Origin: an uncultured Pelagibacteraceae bacterium
GTDB lineage: Bacteria > Pseudomonadota > Alphaproteobacteria > Pelagibacterales > Pelagibacteraceae
Length of the DNA stretch: 40,757 bases
Assembly (NCBI GenBank): GCA_902635335.1
Contig: CACPNO010000007.1
Coordinates: 1-40,757 of the forward strand
Direction: 5' to 3'
Part shown: piece after piece, positions 25,394-34,607 of the stretch
Position numbering within the stretch: the stretch's first letter is position 1
Layout: every line of letters begins with the position of its first letter
The notes under the pieces: generated by a model
Database searches by the model: none
Told to the model about the DNA's origin: nothing
Seen by the model: the letters and a program-made list of their open reading frames with translations, nothing else
Position numbers and translations under genes: made by a program

Positions 25394-27069
25394 GTGTTGA
25401 AATAAATAATATTATTTTATCAAATAATTTAGATGGATATATTTTACCAAAAAATGATAATTATTTCACTGAGTATTCTAAAATAAATAATCTTCAATCA
25501 ATTACGAATTTTTCTGGGTCGGCGGGGTTTGCTATTTTTTTAAAAAATAAGAAATACTTATTTGTTGATGGAAGATATACTATTCAAGCAGAAAAAGAAG
25601 TTGGAAAAAATTATAAAATTTGTGAAATTCCTTATGTATGGCCTAAAGATATTTTGGATAAAAAAATTAAAATTGGATTTGATCCAAACCTTTTCACTTG
25701 GGAAACCCTTTATAAATATTTTGGAGTTGAATACTCATTAGTACCTTTAAATATTAAATTTCAAAAAAAAATTAATGAAAAAAAAAGTTATCCTTTCTTT
25801 AGTCTTACGAAAGCTATAGCAGGTGAAAGTGTAACAAGTAAAATAAGCAGACTAATCAAAATAATGAAAAAAAAGAAAATTGATTACAATTTTATAAGCT
25901 CAAGTGAAAATATTTGCTGGCTTCTTAATATAAGGGGTAAAGATCTCCCAAATTCTCCAATTGCAAATTGTAAAATGATATTAACAAAAGATAGAAAAAT
26001 TTATTTTTTTTCAAGAAAAGAACAAATAAAAAAAATAAAGTTAAGTCATAAAAAATTTAAAATGCATTTTTTAAAAGAAGATGATATTTTGAAATGCTTA
26101 ACAGAACTTAAAAATGGAAATTTTTGTATTGATAGTAAAACTTGTTCAGTATTTGAAGAAAGCCTAATTGGCTATAAATTTAAAATTGTTGACAAAGAAG
26201 ACTCTCTTTATATTTTTAAATCATTAAAAAATAAAACTGAGATTAAAAATATGGTAAACGCACATATTGAAGACGGCGTTGCTTTAACTAAATTTTTATA
26301 TTGGATTAAAAATGTAAAAATAAATAAGCTTACAGAAAAAAAAATTGAGAGGAAGTTAGAAAGTTTTAGAAAAAGAAATAAAAATTACCTATATCCAAGC
26401 TTTGACACAATTGCTGGATCTGGACCAAATGGAGCAGTTATACATTATAGATCCGATAAATTTTCAAACAGAAAATTAAAAAAAGATGATTTATTATTAC
26501 TTGACTCTGGTGGTCAATATAAATGGGGAACTACAGATGTAACAAGGACTGTGTGTTTTTCTGAAGTTTCAAACAAAATTAAGGAAATATTTACTAGGGT
26601 TCTGAAAGGTCATATTGGTGTTGCCTTATCAAATGTAAAAAAAGAGAAAAATGGCCATAATATTGATAAAATTGCTAGAAAAAGTCTCATTTCTATTGGT
26701 CTTGATTATCGCCACGGAACTGGTCATGGAGTTGGGGCATTTCTAAATGTTCATGAGGGCCCACAAGGAATTTCAAAAAATAATTATGTGCAGCTAAAAG
26801 AGGGAATGGTTTTAAGCAATGAACCCGGTTTTTATAAAAAGAATGATTTTGGAATAAGAATTGAAAATTTGGTTTTTATTAAAAAGATTAACTCTAACCT
26901 TTTATTTAAAAATCTAACAATGGCACCAATCGATACTGACCTGATTAATCTTAAAATGCTCAATAAAAAGGAAAAAGATTATTTATTCAAATATCACTTT
27001 GAAGTTTACAATAATATTTCACCATTTTTAAATAAAAATGAAAAAAAATGGTTAGCTAGCCTAATCTAA
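25390..27069 (+). CDS. pepP: Xaa-Pro aminopeptidase (three-domain M24B family)
   Basis: 559 residues. Removes an N-terminal residue preceding proline; useful for recycling peptides in the cytosol. Two creatinase-N-like domains come first (start to about 300, including FSGSAGFAIFL and FVDGRYTIQA). Then comes the pita-bread catalytic domain with all five metal ligands: Asp in LLLLDSGGQY and in TTDVTRTV, His in HGTGHGVGAFLNVHEGPQG, Glu in NEPGFY, and Glu in GIRIENLV. A C-terminal extension ends KNEKKWLASLI, as in eukaryote-like and alphaproteobacterial enzymes of about 600 residues. The start is the ATG overlapping the uvrD stop. The 3' end overlaps ligA convergently by 9 bases. Confidence 0.88.
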   Translation: MSVEINNIILSNNLDGYILPKNDNYFTEYSKINNLQSITNFSGSAGFAIFLKNKKYLFVDGRYTIQAEKEVGKNYKICEIPYVWPKDILDKKIKIGFDPNLFTWETLYKYFGVEYSLVPLNIKFQKKINEKKSYPFFSLTKAIAGESVTSKISRLIKIMKKKKIDYNFISSSENICWLLNIRGKDLPNSPIANCKMILTKDRKIYFFSRKEQIKKIKLSHKKFKMHFLKEDDILKCLTELKNGNFCIDSKTCSVFEESLIGYKFKIVDKEDSLYIFKSLKNKTEIKNMVNAHIEDGVALTKFLYWIKNVKINKLTEKKIERKLESFRKRNKNYLYPSFDTIAGSGPNGAVIHYRSDKFSNRKLKKDDLLLLDSGGQYKWGTTDVTRTVCFSEVSNKIKEIFTRVLKGHIGVALSNVKKEKNGHNIDKIARKSLISIGLDYRHGTGHGVGAFLNVHEGPQGISKNNYVQLKEGMVLSNEPGFYKKNDFGIRIENLVFIKKINSNLLFKNLTMAPIDTDLINLKMLNKKEKDYLFKYHFEVYNNISPFLNKNEKKWLASLI

Positions 27070-29073
27070 TAAACTAATCCATTCTTTTTGAGATAATATT
27101 TTTATTCCTAATTCTTTAGCTTGTTGAACTTTTCGGTTAGTTGGTTTTTCACCAATAATTAGATATTTTAGTTTTTTATTTACTGAGCTCACAACAGACC
27201 CTGAATTTTCTTCAATTAAAGATTTTGCTTCAGCTCTACTCATATTTAACAATTTTCCGGTAAACATAAATGTACAATTACGAAGTTTCCCATCTTTGTT
27301 CAATTTTAGATCAGAAATATTTAATATTTTAGATAATTTTTCGATTACAACGTAATTAATTTTATTATCAAAAAATTTTTTTAAGGAATTAATTTGAGTT
27401 TCTCCAATTCCATCTATATTCAAAAAATCGTTTAACTTATTTTTATTAACAAAACTCATAAAATTTTTAATTGACTTCGTATATTCTGATAAAAGTCTAG
27501 CATTTTCCACTCCTATATGTCTAATACCAATTGCATATAAAAATCTTTCTAAAGAGACTTTTTTTGATTGGTCGATTGAATATTTTAAATTTGATACTGA
27601 AAGTTCTCCCCAGCCTTCTAAATTTAAAATTTTATTGTAGTCTAAATTATATATATCTTGTGGGAATCTTATAAAATTTAAATCCCAAAAATTTTCCACT
27701 ACTTTTTTACCAAGTCCATCAATATTCATTGCTTCTTTAGATATAAAATGTTTAATTTTTTCAATTGCGATTTTTTCACAGTCATAACCTTCATTTACAC
27801 ACCTTCTTACTGCATCGTATTTTTTTGTTATTCTGTTGAACTCTTTAATTGTATCAGATCCACAAGAAGGACAATTATTAGGAAAAACAAATTTTTTTGA
27901 TTTTTTTTTTCTTTTTTTAATATCAACAAGTATGACGTGCGGTATCACATCTCCTGCTCTCTCAATTTTTACGGTATCACCAATTCTAATATCTTTTCTA
28001 ATGATTTCATCTTCATTATGAAGTGTTGCGTTAGAAACTACTACACCTCCAATATTGACCGGTTTTATTCTTGCTACTGGGGTTAAAGCACCAGTTCTAC
28101 CTACTTGAATATTTATGTCTGTAATTTGTGAAAATGCACTATTAGCTGAAAATTTATGAGCTATTGCCCATCTTGGAGAATTGGCAGTAAAACCCAATCT
28201 TTTTTGAAGATCAAGACTGTTAATTTTATAAACCAAACCATCAATATCATACTTTAAATTAAATCTATCATTTTCAAATTTTTTGTGAAAACTTTCTAAA
28301 TCTTTTATAGTTTTTAAAACTTTATTATACTCGTTTATTTTAAAACCCCATTTTTTCAAATAACTTAAAAAATCAGATTGCTTCTTTATTTTATCATTTT
28401 GAAAGTAACCATAAGTGTATGCTATAAAGTTAAGTGGAATTTTTTTTGTTTCTGATGGATTTTTTTGTCTAAGTGAACCTGATGCTGCATTTCTAGGATT
28501 AGCAAAATCATTTTTTAGGTTATAAAAATCATCTTTTTTTATAAAAACCTCGCCTCTGATATCTATATCTTTAGGGAAATCTAGATCAGTTATTTTGTGC
28601 GGTATGTCTTTAATAGTCTTTAAATTTTCAGTTATTACTTCACCTGTGGTTCCATCTCCTCTTGAAGTGCCCATGACCAATAATCCATTTTTATAAGTTA
28701 ATGAAGCTGAAATCCCATCAATTTTTGGTTCTACACTATATTCAATATCGATTTTATTATTAAGATAATTAAATATTTTTTTTTCGAAATTTTCCAGATC
28801 CTCAACACCAAAAGCGTTTGATAGGGACAACATTCTCACTCTATGTTGAGATTTTGTAAAATTTTTTGAAGGTGTGTAACCTAAAGTCTCAGACGGAGAA
28901 GATGGACTTTTTAAATAAGAGTATTTATTTTCTAAGTCAAAAATTTCCTTTTTAATTTGGTCATATTGTTGATCGGATATTTTTGGCGAGTTATCTTGAA
29001 AATATAATTTATTATGTTTTTTAATTTCATCAATTTTTTTTTTATAATATTTCTTAATTTCACTATTTTTCAT
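27061..29073 (-). CDS. ligA: NAD-dependent DNA ligase LigA
   Basis: 670 residues, the full length for the family. Seals nicks during replication and repair using NAD. Domains in order are the Ia NAD-binding region (about 1-70), the adenylation domain with nucleophile Lys117 in VEPKIDGISA, SRGDGTTGEVITEN and FANPRNAASGSLRQ, the OB fold with VGRTGALTPVA, a Cys4 zinc finger (CPSCGSD and, after a gap, RRCVNEGYDCEK), helix-hairpin-helix repeats (IDGLGKKVVENF, LEGWGELS, IDGIGETQ), and a BRCT domain (FMFTGKLLNMSRAEAKSLIE). It is last in the minus-strand division/wall run; 5 bases separate it from bamD. Confidence 0.97.
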   Translation of the reverse strand: MKNSEIKKYYKKKIDEIKKHNKLYFQDNSPKISDQQYDQIKKEIFDLENKYSYLKSPSSPSETLGYTPSKNFTKSQHRVRMLSLSNAFGVEDLENFEKKIFNYLNNKIDIEYSVEPKIDGISASLTYKNGLLVMGTSRGDGTTGEVITENLKTIKDIPHKITDLDFPKDIDIRGEVFIKKDDFYNLKNDFANPRNAASGSLRQKNPSETKKIPLNFIAYTYGYFQNDKIKKQSDFLSYLKKWGFKINEYNKVLKTIKDLESFHKKFENDRFNLKYDIDGLVYKINSLDLQKRLGFTANSPRWAIAHKFSANSAFSQITDINIQVGRTGALTPVARIKPVNIGGVVVSNATLHNEDEIIRKDIRIGDTVKIERAGDVIPHVILVDIKKRKKKSKKFVFPNNCPSCGSDTIKEFNRITKKYDAVRRCVNEGYDCEKIAIEKIKHFISKEAMNIDGLGKKVVENFWDLNFIRFPQDIYNLDYNKILNLEGWGELSVSNLKYSIDQSKKVSLERFLYAIGIRHIGVENARLLSEYTKSIKNFMSFVNKNKLNDFLNIDGIGETQINSLKKFFDNKINYVVIEKLSKILNISDLKLNKDGKLRNCTFMFTGKLLNMSRAEAKSLIEENSGSVVSSVNKKLKYLIIGEKPTNRKVQQAKELGIKILSQKEWISLLD

Positions 29074-29078
29074 TTTTT

Positions 29079-29918
29079 TTATTGAAATAGTTTTTTGAAA
29101 TTATTTAGTAAAGATTTTTGTTTTTTAAGGTCTTGTTTAATTTTAGGATTTTTATAATTCATATTTAATATTTTATAAGATCTTTCATACCATTCACTGG
29201 ATTGGTAGTTATAACCTAGTAAAGCAGTATATTTTTTTGCTTCCTTTGTAAGACCTAATTTATAGTTTAATTCAACAAGTCTGAATAATGCCTCCTCTAC
29301 AAAAATAGTAGTATCATATTTATTGACAATTTTTTTATATCTATTTAAAGCAGGAATCCATTTTTCTCTATCGAGGTAATAGTTTGCTAGATATAATTCT
29401 TTAGAGGCAAGAACTTCCTCGATTAACTGAAGTTTAAATTTTGCATCCTCTGCAAAATCTGTATTTGGAAATTTATCTACTAATATTGTGAAATAATCTT
29501 TTGCTTTTATTATTTCACCAAGATCTTTTTTTTCATCTACAATTTGATTATAATGGCAAATTGCTAATAAATAATATACATAATCTGTGTTTGGATGATT
29601 TTGATATTTTTCCAAAAACCTTTCTAATTCAATTATTGCATCGGTAAAATAGAGTTGTGAATAATACACATATGCCGCCATTAAAGTTGATCTTGGTGCC
29701 CATAATGATTGGGGATATAATAGCTCCACCTCATTAAATTTTTTTGCAGCAAAAAAAATATCTCCCTTTTTAAACTCTTCAAGACCTTCATTATAAGCTT
29801 CTATCATTTGCATTTCTAAATTATCTTCTTTTATTAATGAGACTTTATCTTTTTTTTCTGAACAAGATATAAATCCCAATATAAAAATAAAACTTATAAA
29901 AAATATATGAAATCTCAT
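29079..29918 (-). CDS. bamD: Outer membrane assembly lipoprotein BamD
   Basis: 279 residues. Lipoprotein of the BAM complex that inserts beta-barrel proteins into the outer membrane. The signal peptide ends in the lipobox GFISC, with acylated Cys19. It is followed by about five TPR-like helical repeats (YNEGLEEFKKGDIFFAAKKF, then LYPQSLWAPRSTLMAAYVYY and FLEKYQNHPNTDYVYYL), the standard BamD layout. It is slightly longer than the E. coli protein (245). Placement right after lpxC is typical of alphaproteobacteria. In that group recN usually intervenes before ligA, which is not the case here. Confidence 0.92.
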   Translation of the reverse strand: MRFHIFFISFIFILGFISCSEKKDKVSLIKEDNLEMQMIEAYNEGLEEFKKGDIFFAAKKFNEVELLYPQSLWAPRSTLMAAYVYYSQLYFTDAIIELERFLEKYQNHPNTDYVYYLLAICHYNQIVDEKKDLGEIIKAKDYFTILVDKFPNTDFAEDAKFKLQLIEEVLASKELYLANYYLDREKWIPALNRYKKIVNKYDTTIFVEEALFRLVELNYKLGLTKEAKKYTALLGYNYQSSEWYERSYKILNMNYKNPKIKQDLKKQKSLLNNFKKLFQ

Positions 29919-29956
29919 TAAAGAATTTTAACAGAATATTTTTAAAATTCTAATTT

Positions 29957-30880
29957 TTAAGCTATTGATTTAAAGTTGTGTCGATTATTGATTAATGAAT
30001 GAGGTAAATTCTTGCCTTTAATTTCAATTAATGAATAATTTCTTTGATCAGCAAATACTTTTCTTAACAATTTATTTGTTAAACTGTGGCCCCCATGTCT
30101 GCAAATAAGTGACCCTATCAACCTAAAACCAACTAAATACAAATCTCCCATACAATCAAGAATCTTATGATTTACAAACTCTTTGTCATTTCTCAATCCA
30201 TTATCATTAAGGATTTTATCATCTTTGACAACAATAGCATTTTCAAGAGATCCTCCTTTTCCGAGACCTAATGCTTTAAGCTTTTCAATATCTTCATAAA
30301 GACAAAAGGTTCTAGAGTTATAAATATCTTCTAATTTATCCTCAAAAATATTTACTTTATTTTTTTGATTTCTAATAAGCTTATTTTTATAATTAATTTC
30401 AAATTCTATATCCAATGTAGTGTTAGATTTATCAAGAGAGATGTATTTGTCTCCTTCCTGAAACTCAACATGATTATTAATTTTAATTATTTTGATTGGA
30501 ACATCGCTATACTTTAGTCCAACTTCTTTTAAAATTTTTACAAAATTTTTTGCAGAACCATCTAAAATTGGGATTTCTTGAGAGTCAACTTCTACTATTG
30601 CATTGTCAATACCCAGACCTAAAAAACTAGCCATTAGGTGTTCGATTGTAGAAACTTTTACTCCATAATTGTTAGATATAGTTGTACAAAGTGTAGCTTC
30701 GCTCACATTTTCAAAATTTGGAACAACAATATTATTAAATTTTAAATCTATTCTTTTAAAAATTATTCCTGAATTTGGAGATGATGGTAAAATGTTAAGG
30801 TTCACTGTTTTACCTGTATGAATACCAACTCCAGATATAGACACTTTATTTGCTAATGTGGACTGTGATAACAGGGACAT
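29957..30880 (-). CDS. lpxC: UDP-3-O-acyl-N-acetylglucosamine deacetylase LpxC
   Basis: 307 residues. Zinc enzyme for the committed step of lipid A synthesis in the cytoplasm. Conserved blocks are VSISGVGIHTGKTVNLNI at the N-terminus, VSTIEHLMASFLGLGIDNA with a zinc His, EIPILDGSA, RTFCLYEDIEKL, GGSLENAIVV, FVNHKILDCMGDLYLVG with the second His and the zinc Asp, and RHGGHSLTNKLL with the catalytic His. The length is close to E. coli LpxC (305). It follows ftsA after a 63-base gap in which ftsZ would be expected, and it may have its own promoter there. Its presence shows that this organism makes lipid A. Confidence 0.96.
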   Translation of the reverse strand: MSLLSQSTLANKVSISGVGIHTGKTVNLNILPSSPNSGIIFKRIDLKFNNIVVPNFENVSEATLCTTISNNYGVKVSTIEHLMASFLGLGIDNAIVEVDSQEIPILDGSAKNFVKILKEVGLKYSDVPIKIIKINNHVEFQEGDKYISLDKSNTTLDIEFEINYKNKLIRNQKNKVNIFEDKLEDIYNSRTFCLYEDIEKLKALGLGKGGSLENAIVVKDDKILNDNGLRNDKEFVNHKILDCMGDLYLVGFRLIGSLICRHGGHSLTNKLLRKVFADQRNYSLIEIKGKNLPHSLINNRHNFKSIA

Positions 30881-30943
30881 AATGAAATTTATATTAAAAT
30901 TAAAGAAATTTTAATATTCAAGTAATATTACAAGAAAATACGA
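30881..30943 (-). promoter_or_regulatory. Gap between ftsA and lpxC, possible lpxC promoter
   Basis: 63 bases without coding capacity, the largest gap in the division/wall cluster. On the minus strand TTGAAT, 17 bases, then TTTAAT could be a promoter (4 and 5 matches of 6). In AT-rich DNA such matches are common, so support is weak. No trace of ftsZ is visible here. Confidence 0.3.
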
Positions 30944-32110
30944 TTATTTTGAAAATAGATTAAAAAAATTTTCAAAAAAGCCTGATTTCTTATGCTTTTT
31001 TTGATTATGTGTAAGAAATCTTTCATCACTTCTATGATAATTTATTCCTGCATCACAAATTTTGGAGTCATCTTCCTCAAAAAAAATTAATTCTGAAAAA
31101 TATTTTTTTGAATTAAGATCATTAACATTTGGTAACAACTTTGATCCACTTCCTATAAAAATTATTAATGGTTTTTCTTTAGAATTGATGTTTCTAAAGT
31201 AATTATTTTGTGTTACGGACATATTAATAATTTCGTTTACTCTTGCTTCAATAATTTGTTTCAATAGATCAGTCGAGATACTTTTTTCCACTATTTCTTG
31301 GTATAGATTTCTATCATTTACAGAATTTTTATTAAAAGATATTTCATTCTCATCTTTATTAAATTTTATTTTTAAATCTTCAGAGTAATTAATATCTAAT
31401 TTTAGAACTTTCGAAATATCCTTAGTTATATTATTTCCACCAATAGGTACAGAATTAAAAAATTGAAATTTATTATTATTAAAAAATAAAGCACTAGTTC
31501 TTTGGTAGCCAATATCTAAAAAAATAAAATTATTTTTAGTAGCTATATTTTTTTTATAGAAAATTGATTTAACATAGCTTGAGCAATATATGTTTAAGAT
31601 ATTTAAATTATTTTCTTTAAATTTATTTGACAAATTATTTATTAATGATTTTTTTAAACAAATAAACTTTAAATCTAATATTAAAGATTTAATTTTTAAA
31701 TTCTCTGATATAGTTTCTAATTTTCTGTTTTGGTCCACAATCATATTATTTATTACAATGTGTATGACCTGATCTTTAAAATTATTTTCTGAAATAATAA
31801 ATTTAGCTTCTTCAACTAGACTTTTATAATACTTTGATATCAAAGTAGGTTGATCAAAGTTTTTTTTTATTGAAATGTCTATAAAATTAAATTTTGAAGT
31901 ATCGTACAATACATTCACATCAACTAAGTGAGTTGATAATTTCTTTTCTGCATCTCTTATTAAATTGTTTAGAGATTTATCTAAATTTTCACTTTCTAAA
32001 AATTCGGTAATTTTAATGTTTGAAGAATAAATTATCTTAGATGATTGATCAAATACGCCTAATCTTAAATTTTGAGATCCAAAATCTATTACTGTATCTA
32101 AATTACTCAT
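30944..32110 (-). CDS. ftsA: Cell division protein FtsA
   Basis: 388 residues. Actin-like ATPase that tethers FtsZ to the membrane and recruits late division proteins. The phosphate-1 loop is DFGSQNLRLGVFD at the N-terminus, phosphate-2 FLDIGYQRTSALFF (about 197), VPIGGNNITKDISKVL (about 217), and the adenosine motif IFIGSGSKLLPNV (about 322). The C-terminal KKSGFFENFFNLFSK is an amphipathic helix matching the membrane-targeting sequence. It is highly divergent and Asn/Lys-rich compared with E. coli FtsA, so similarity is best in the nucleotide motifs. The start overlaps ftsQ by 8 bases. ftsZ does not follow it. Confidence 0.85.
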   Translation of the reverse strand: MSNLDTVIDFGSQNLRLGVFDQSSKIIYSSNIKITEFLESENLDKSLNNLIRDAEKKLSTHLVDVNVLYDTSKFNFIDISIKKNFDQPTLISKYYKSLVEEAKFIISENNFKDQVIHIVINNMIVDQNRKLETISENLKIKSLILDLKFICLKKSLINNLSNKFKENNLNILNIYCSSYVKSIFYKKNIATKNNFIFLDIGYQRTSALFFNNNKFQFFNSVPIGGNNITKDISKVLKLDINYSEDLKIKFNKDENEISFNKNSVNDRNLYQEIVEKSISTDLLKQIIEARVNEIINMSVTQNNYFRNINSKEKPLIIFIGSGSKLLPNVNDLNSKKYFSELIFFEEDDSKICDAGINYHRSDERFLTHNQKKHKKSGFFENFFNLFSK

Positions 32111-32798
32111 TCTTATTTGTAATTATAATTTGATTAGATACTCTAAGATCAACAATTTTTGTATTTATTAAATTATTATTATGGATCAATTGTTTAAAAA
32201 TTTTAATTGAGTCACTTTTATTTTTAGAAGGTAGCTTCAGTACTAAATTATTAGAAAATACCAAATCCCATCTTTTATTTTTAAAATAGTAATACTTCTC
32301 TATATTTCCAATTTCTAACTGGTGATTATTTAAAATATTATGTAAATTTAAAAATTCTTTTATTTCAAATTCTCCAAATACTGTTGCGGTTTTAAAATTT
32401 TTAAAAATTTGATCAGAATTTATATATTTTCCATTTTTTCCAATAAAGAATTCCTCTCCATTTATAAAAGTTTTTGCGAGGATAGATGTTTTTGATAAAT
32501 TTATATTTAGTGAGGAAGGTAAAATTTTCTTAACATATATACTTTCTATAATATTAAATTTAATTAAAATTTCTATAACATTACTTTTTTTTATATCGAA
32601 AATACTTTTATTTTTTAGCTTATCTAATTCCTCTTTAATATATTCTTTTTCTTTATCATATACTCCATTAATATTAATACTCTTTAATCTAAACTTATCT
32701 TGATAATTTTCTAAAAATTTAAAATTAAATATTGAACTTAAAAAAATTAGAAAAAATAAATAAAGATATAATTTATATTTACTTATTGATTGTAGCAT
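32103..32798 (-). CDS. ftsQ: Cell division protein FtsQ
   Basis: 231 residues. Bitopic inner-membrane protein linking early and late divisome components. Short cytoplasmic N-terminus, one membrane span (about 8-26, LYLYLFFLIFLSSIFNF), then a POTRA domain (LKSININGVYDKEKEYIKEE, with IESIYVKKILPSSLNINLS) and the FtsQ beta domain (AKTFINGEEFFIGKNGKYI, then WDLVFSNNLVLKLPS). The family architecture is complete. It overlaps ddl by 20 bases and ftsA by 8, as in other compact dcw clusters. The low sequence conservation is normal for FtsQ; position between ddl and ftsA adds strong support. Confidence 0.88.
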   Translation of the reverse strand: MLQSISKYKLYLYLFFLIFLSSIFNFKFLENYQDKFRLKSININGVYDKEKEYIKEELDKLKNKSIFDIKKSNVIEILIKFNIIESIYVKKILPSSLNINLSKTSILAKTFINGEEFFIGKNGKYINSDQIFKNFKTATVFGEFEIKEFLNLHNILNNHQLEIGNIEKYYYFKNKRWDLVFSNNLVLKLPSKNKSDSIKIFKQLIHNNNLINTKIVDLRVSNQIIITNKNE

Positions 32799-33699
32799 CT
32801 CTCATTATTTCTTCTATAAGTTGTATAAAACTAATATTTTTATACCTCGCTATTTCAGGAACTAAAGAAAGTGAAGTCATACCTGGCTGAGTATTAAGTT
32901 CTAATAAATAAAATTTGTTTTTATAAAATCTAAAATCTGACCTGGAAACACCTCTACATTTTAAAAGCCTATGTGCTTTCATTGCTATTGAATTGATTTT
33001 ATTAAAATTTCTTGAACTTAAGTTGACTGGAATTATATGCTCAGTTTTTGCACTAGCGCTATACTTGGCTTTATAATCATAAAATTTCCTTTTAGGTTTT
33101 AGCTCGATTATTCCTAGTTTTTTTTTACCTAAAATAGCAGCTTGAATTTCTCTTCCAGGTATATATTTCTCAATTAAAATATCTTTAAATTTTTCTAATT
33201 TCATTAAACATCTAATAAAATTTTTTTTGTTACAAATATATACACCTACGCTAGAGCCTTCATTAATAGGTTTTAAAACTACAGGAAATTTTAAATTTTT
33301 ATCAATTTTTTTAATTGTATTTTTAATATCAATATTATTTTTAAAGGAAAATTTAATATATGAAGGTGTTAGAATATTATTTTTAATAAAAATTTTTTTT
33401 GATAATTCCTTATCAATTGCTAAAGATGATGATAGAACTCCAGAATGCGAATACTTTACCTTTTCAGACTCCAATACTGACTGAATATAACCATCCTCTC
33501 CATACCTCCCATGCAAAAGGTTTAAAACCAATTTTGGCTTAAATTTTCTTAGTTTTTTTACAAAACTTCCATCTGGTTCAATTAATAAAAGCTTGTACTT
33601 TTTATTTTTTTTTAGTTCATGTATTACACTTTTGGCAGTTATTAAACTAATCTCTCGTTCATTGGAATATCCTCCAGCTAATATTAAAATTCTATCCAT
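32779..33699 (-). CDS. ddl: D-alanine-D-alanine ligase
   Basis: 306 residues, ATP-grasp enzyme joining two D-Ala for the peptidoglycan stem peptide. Seen are LAGGYSNEREISLITAKSV at the N-terminus, LNLLHGRYGEDGYIQSVLE (about 59), PVVLKPINEGSSVGVYI (about 144), LIEKYIPGREIQAAIL (about 175), and the C-terminal metal/D-Ala site RSDFRFYKNKFYLLELNTQPG with MTSLSL after it. The length is standard. Its ATG overlaps the murB stop as TAATG, so the two are probably translationally coupled. Confidence 0.95.
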   Translation of the reverse strand: MDRILILAGGYSNEREISLITAKSVIHELKKNKKYKLLLIEPDGSFVKKLRKFKPKLVLNLLHGRYGEDGYIQSVLESEKVKYSHSGVLSSSLAIDKELSKKIFIKNNILTPSYIKFSFKNNIDIKNTIKKIDKNLKFPVVLKPINEGSSVGVYICNKKNFIRCLMKLEKFKDILIEKYIPGREIQAAILGKKKLGIIELKPKRKFYDYKAKYSASAKTEHIIPVNLSSRNFNKINSIAMKAHRLLKCRGVSRSDFRFYKNKFYLLELNTQPGMTSLSLVPEIARYKNISFIQLIEEIMRDATINK

Positions 33700-34607
33700 T
33701 ATTCAACCACCACAATTTCTAATTCTAATTTTACTCCTGTCTGATCTTTTACTTTTTTTTTAACATAACTAATTAAAGACTTCATATCTGCAGATTTTGC
33801 ATTTTTTTTATTAACAAAAAAATTGGCATGCTTCTCAGAGATAGTCGCATCCCCATAACTTACTTCATTAAGAACACTAGATCTAATTAGTTCCCAAACC
33901 TTTTTGTCTGTTTGATTAATTGGATTTTTAAATGTACTACCACTTGTTTTAATTTTAGTTGGCTGAGCAGCGTTTTTAATTATATTTAGTTCATTCATAT
34001 AGTTACTTATTTCTTCACTATTTTTTTCTTTTCCTTTAAATGTTGCACTTAAAAATATTAAATCTTTTGGTAATTCTATCGATCTATAATTAAAGACAAT
34101 TTTATTTGCAGGTATACTTCTTACAACACCTTTAAAATCAACTAATTGAATAGAAATTAGAATATCTTTGAATTCTTTTTTAAAGCATCCAGAATTCATC
34201 CTAATACCACCTCCTATGGAACCTGGTATACATGACATAAACTCTAATCCAGAAATTTTACTATCCTTTGCAAATTCTGAAACCTTTTTTTGGGTAGCTG
34301 CAGTTCCAGCAATAATTGTTTCATTGTCTAGCAGAGAAATTTTTGAGAAACTTTTGCCTAACTTTATTACTGTACCTTGGTATGTATTATCATCAAACAA
34401 TACATTTGACCCATTTCCTAAAACAAATATTTTGCCTCTTGATGCATAAAGTTTTAGATAATCTCTTAAACCCTTAAGAGAGTTTGGTTTAAAAAAAATT
34501 TTAGTTTTTCCTCCAATATTAAACCAATTAAGATTTTTAATGCTCAGATCGAAAAAAATATCTCCGTCTATTAGTAATTTTGATTTCTTAATATCCTCAA
34601 TTTCCAT
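33699..34607 (-). CDS. murB: UDP-N-acetylenolpyruvoylglucosamine reductase MurB
   Basis: 302 residues. FAD enzyme reducing UDP-GlcNAc-enolpyruvate to UDP-MurNAc with NADPH. Motifs are FNIGGKTKIFFKP (FAD domain entry), VLGNGSNVLFDD, GLEFMSCIPGSIGGGIRMNS, FNYRSIELPKDLI, SGSTFKNP with the proton-donating Ser, and EKHANFFVNKKNA with the active-site Glu. The start is ATG 34607, which overlaps the murC stop as TAATG, like several other junctions here; a longer frame to 34637 would extend into murC without reason. It is the short type II form, without the extra C-terminal loop of E. coli MurB. Confidence 0.93.
   Translation of the reverse strand: MEIEDIKKSKLLIDGDIFFDLSIKNLNWFNIGGKTKIFFKPNSLKGLRDYLKLYASRGKIFVLGNGSNVLFDDNTYQGTVIKLGKSFSKISLLDNETIIAGTAATQKKVSEFAKDSKISGLEFMSCIPGSIGGGIRMNSGCFKKEFKDILISIQLVDFKGVVRSIPANKIVFNYRSIELPKDLIFLSATFKGKEKNSEEISNYMNELNIIKNAAQPTKIKTSGSTFKNPINQTDKKVWELIRSSVLNEVSYGDATISEKHANFFVNKKNAKSADMKSLISYVKKKVKDQTGVKLELEIVVVE

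Noticed and set aside
27836-28021. Plus-strand open frame inside ligA
   Set aside because: It is a low-complexity antisense shadow of the zinc-finger and OB regions of a complete ligase.
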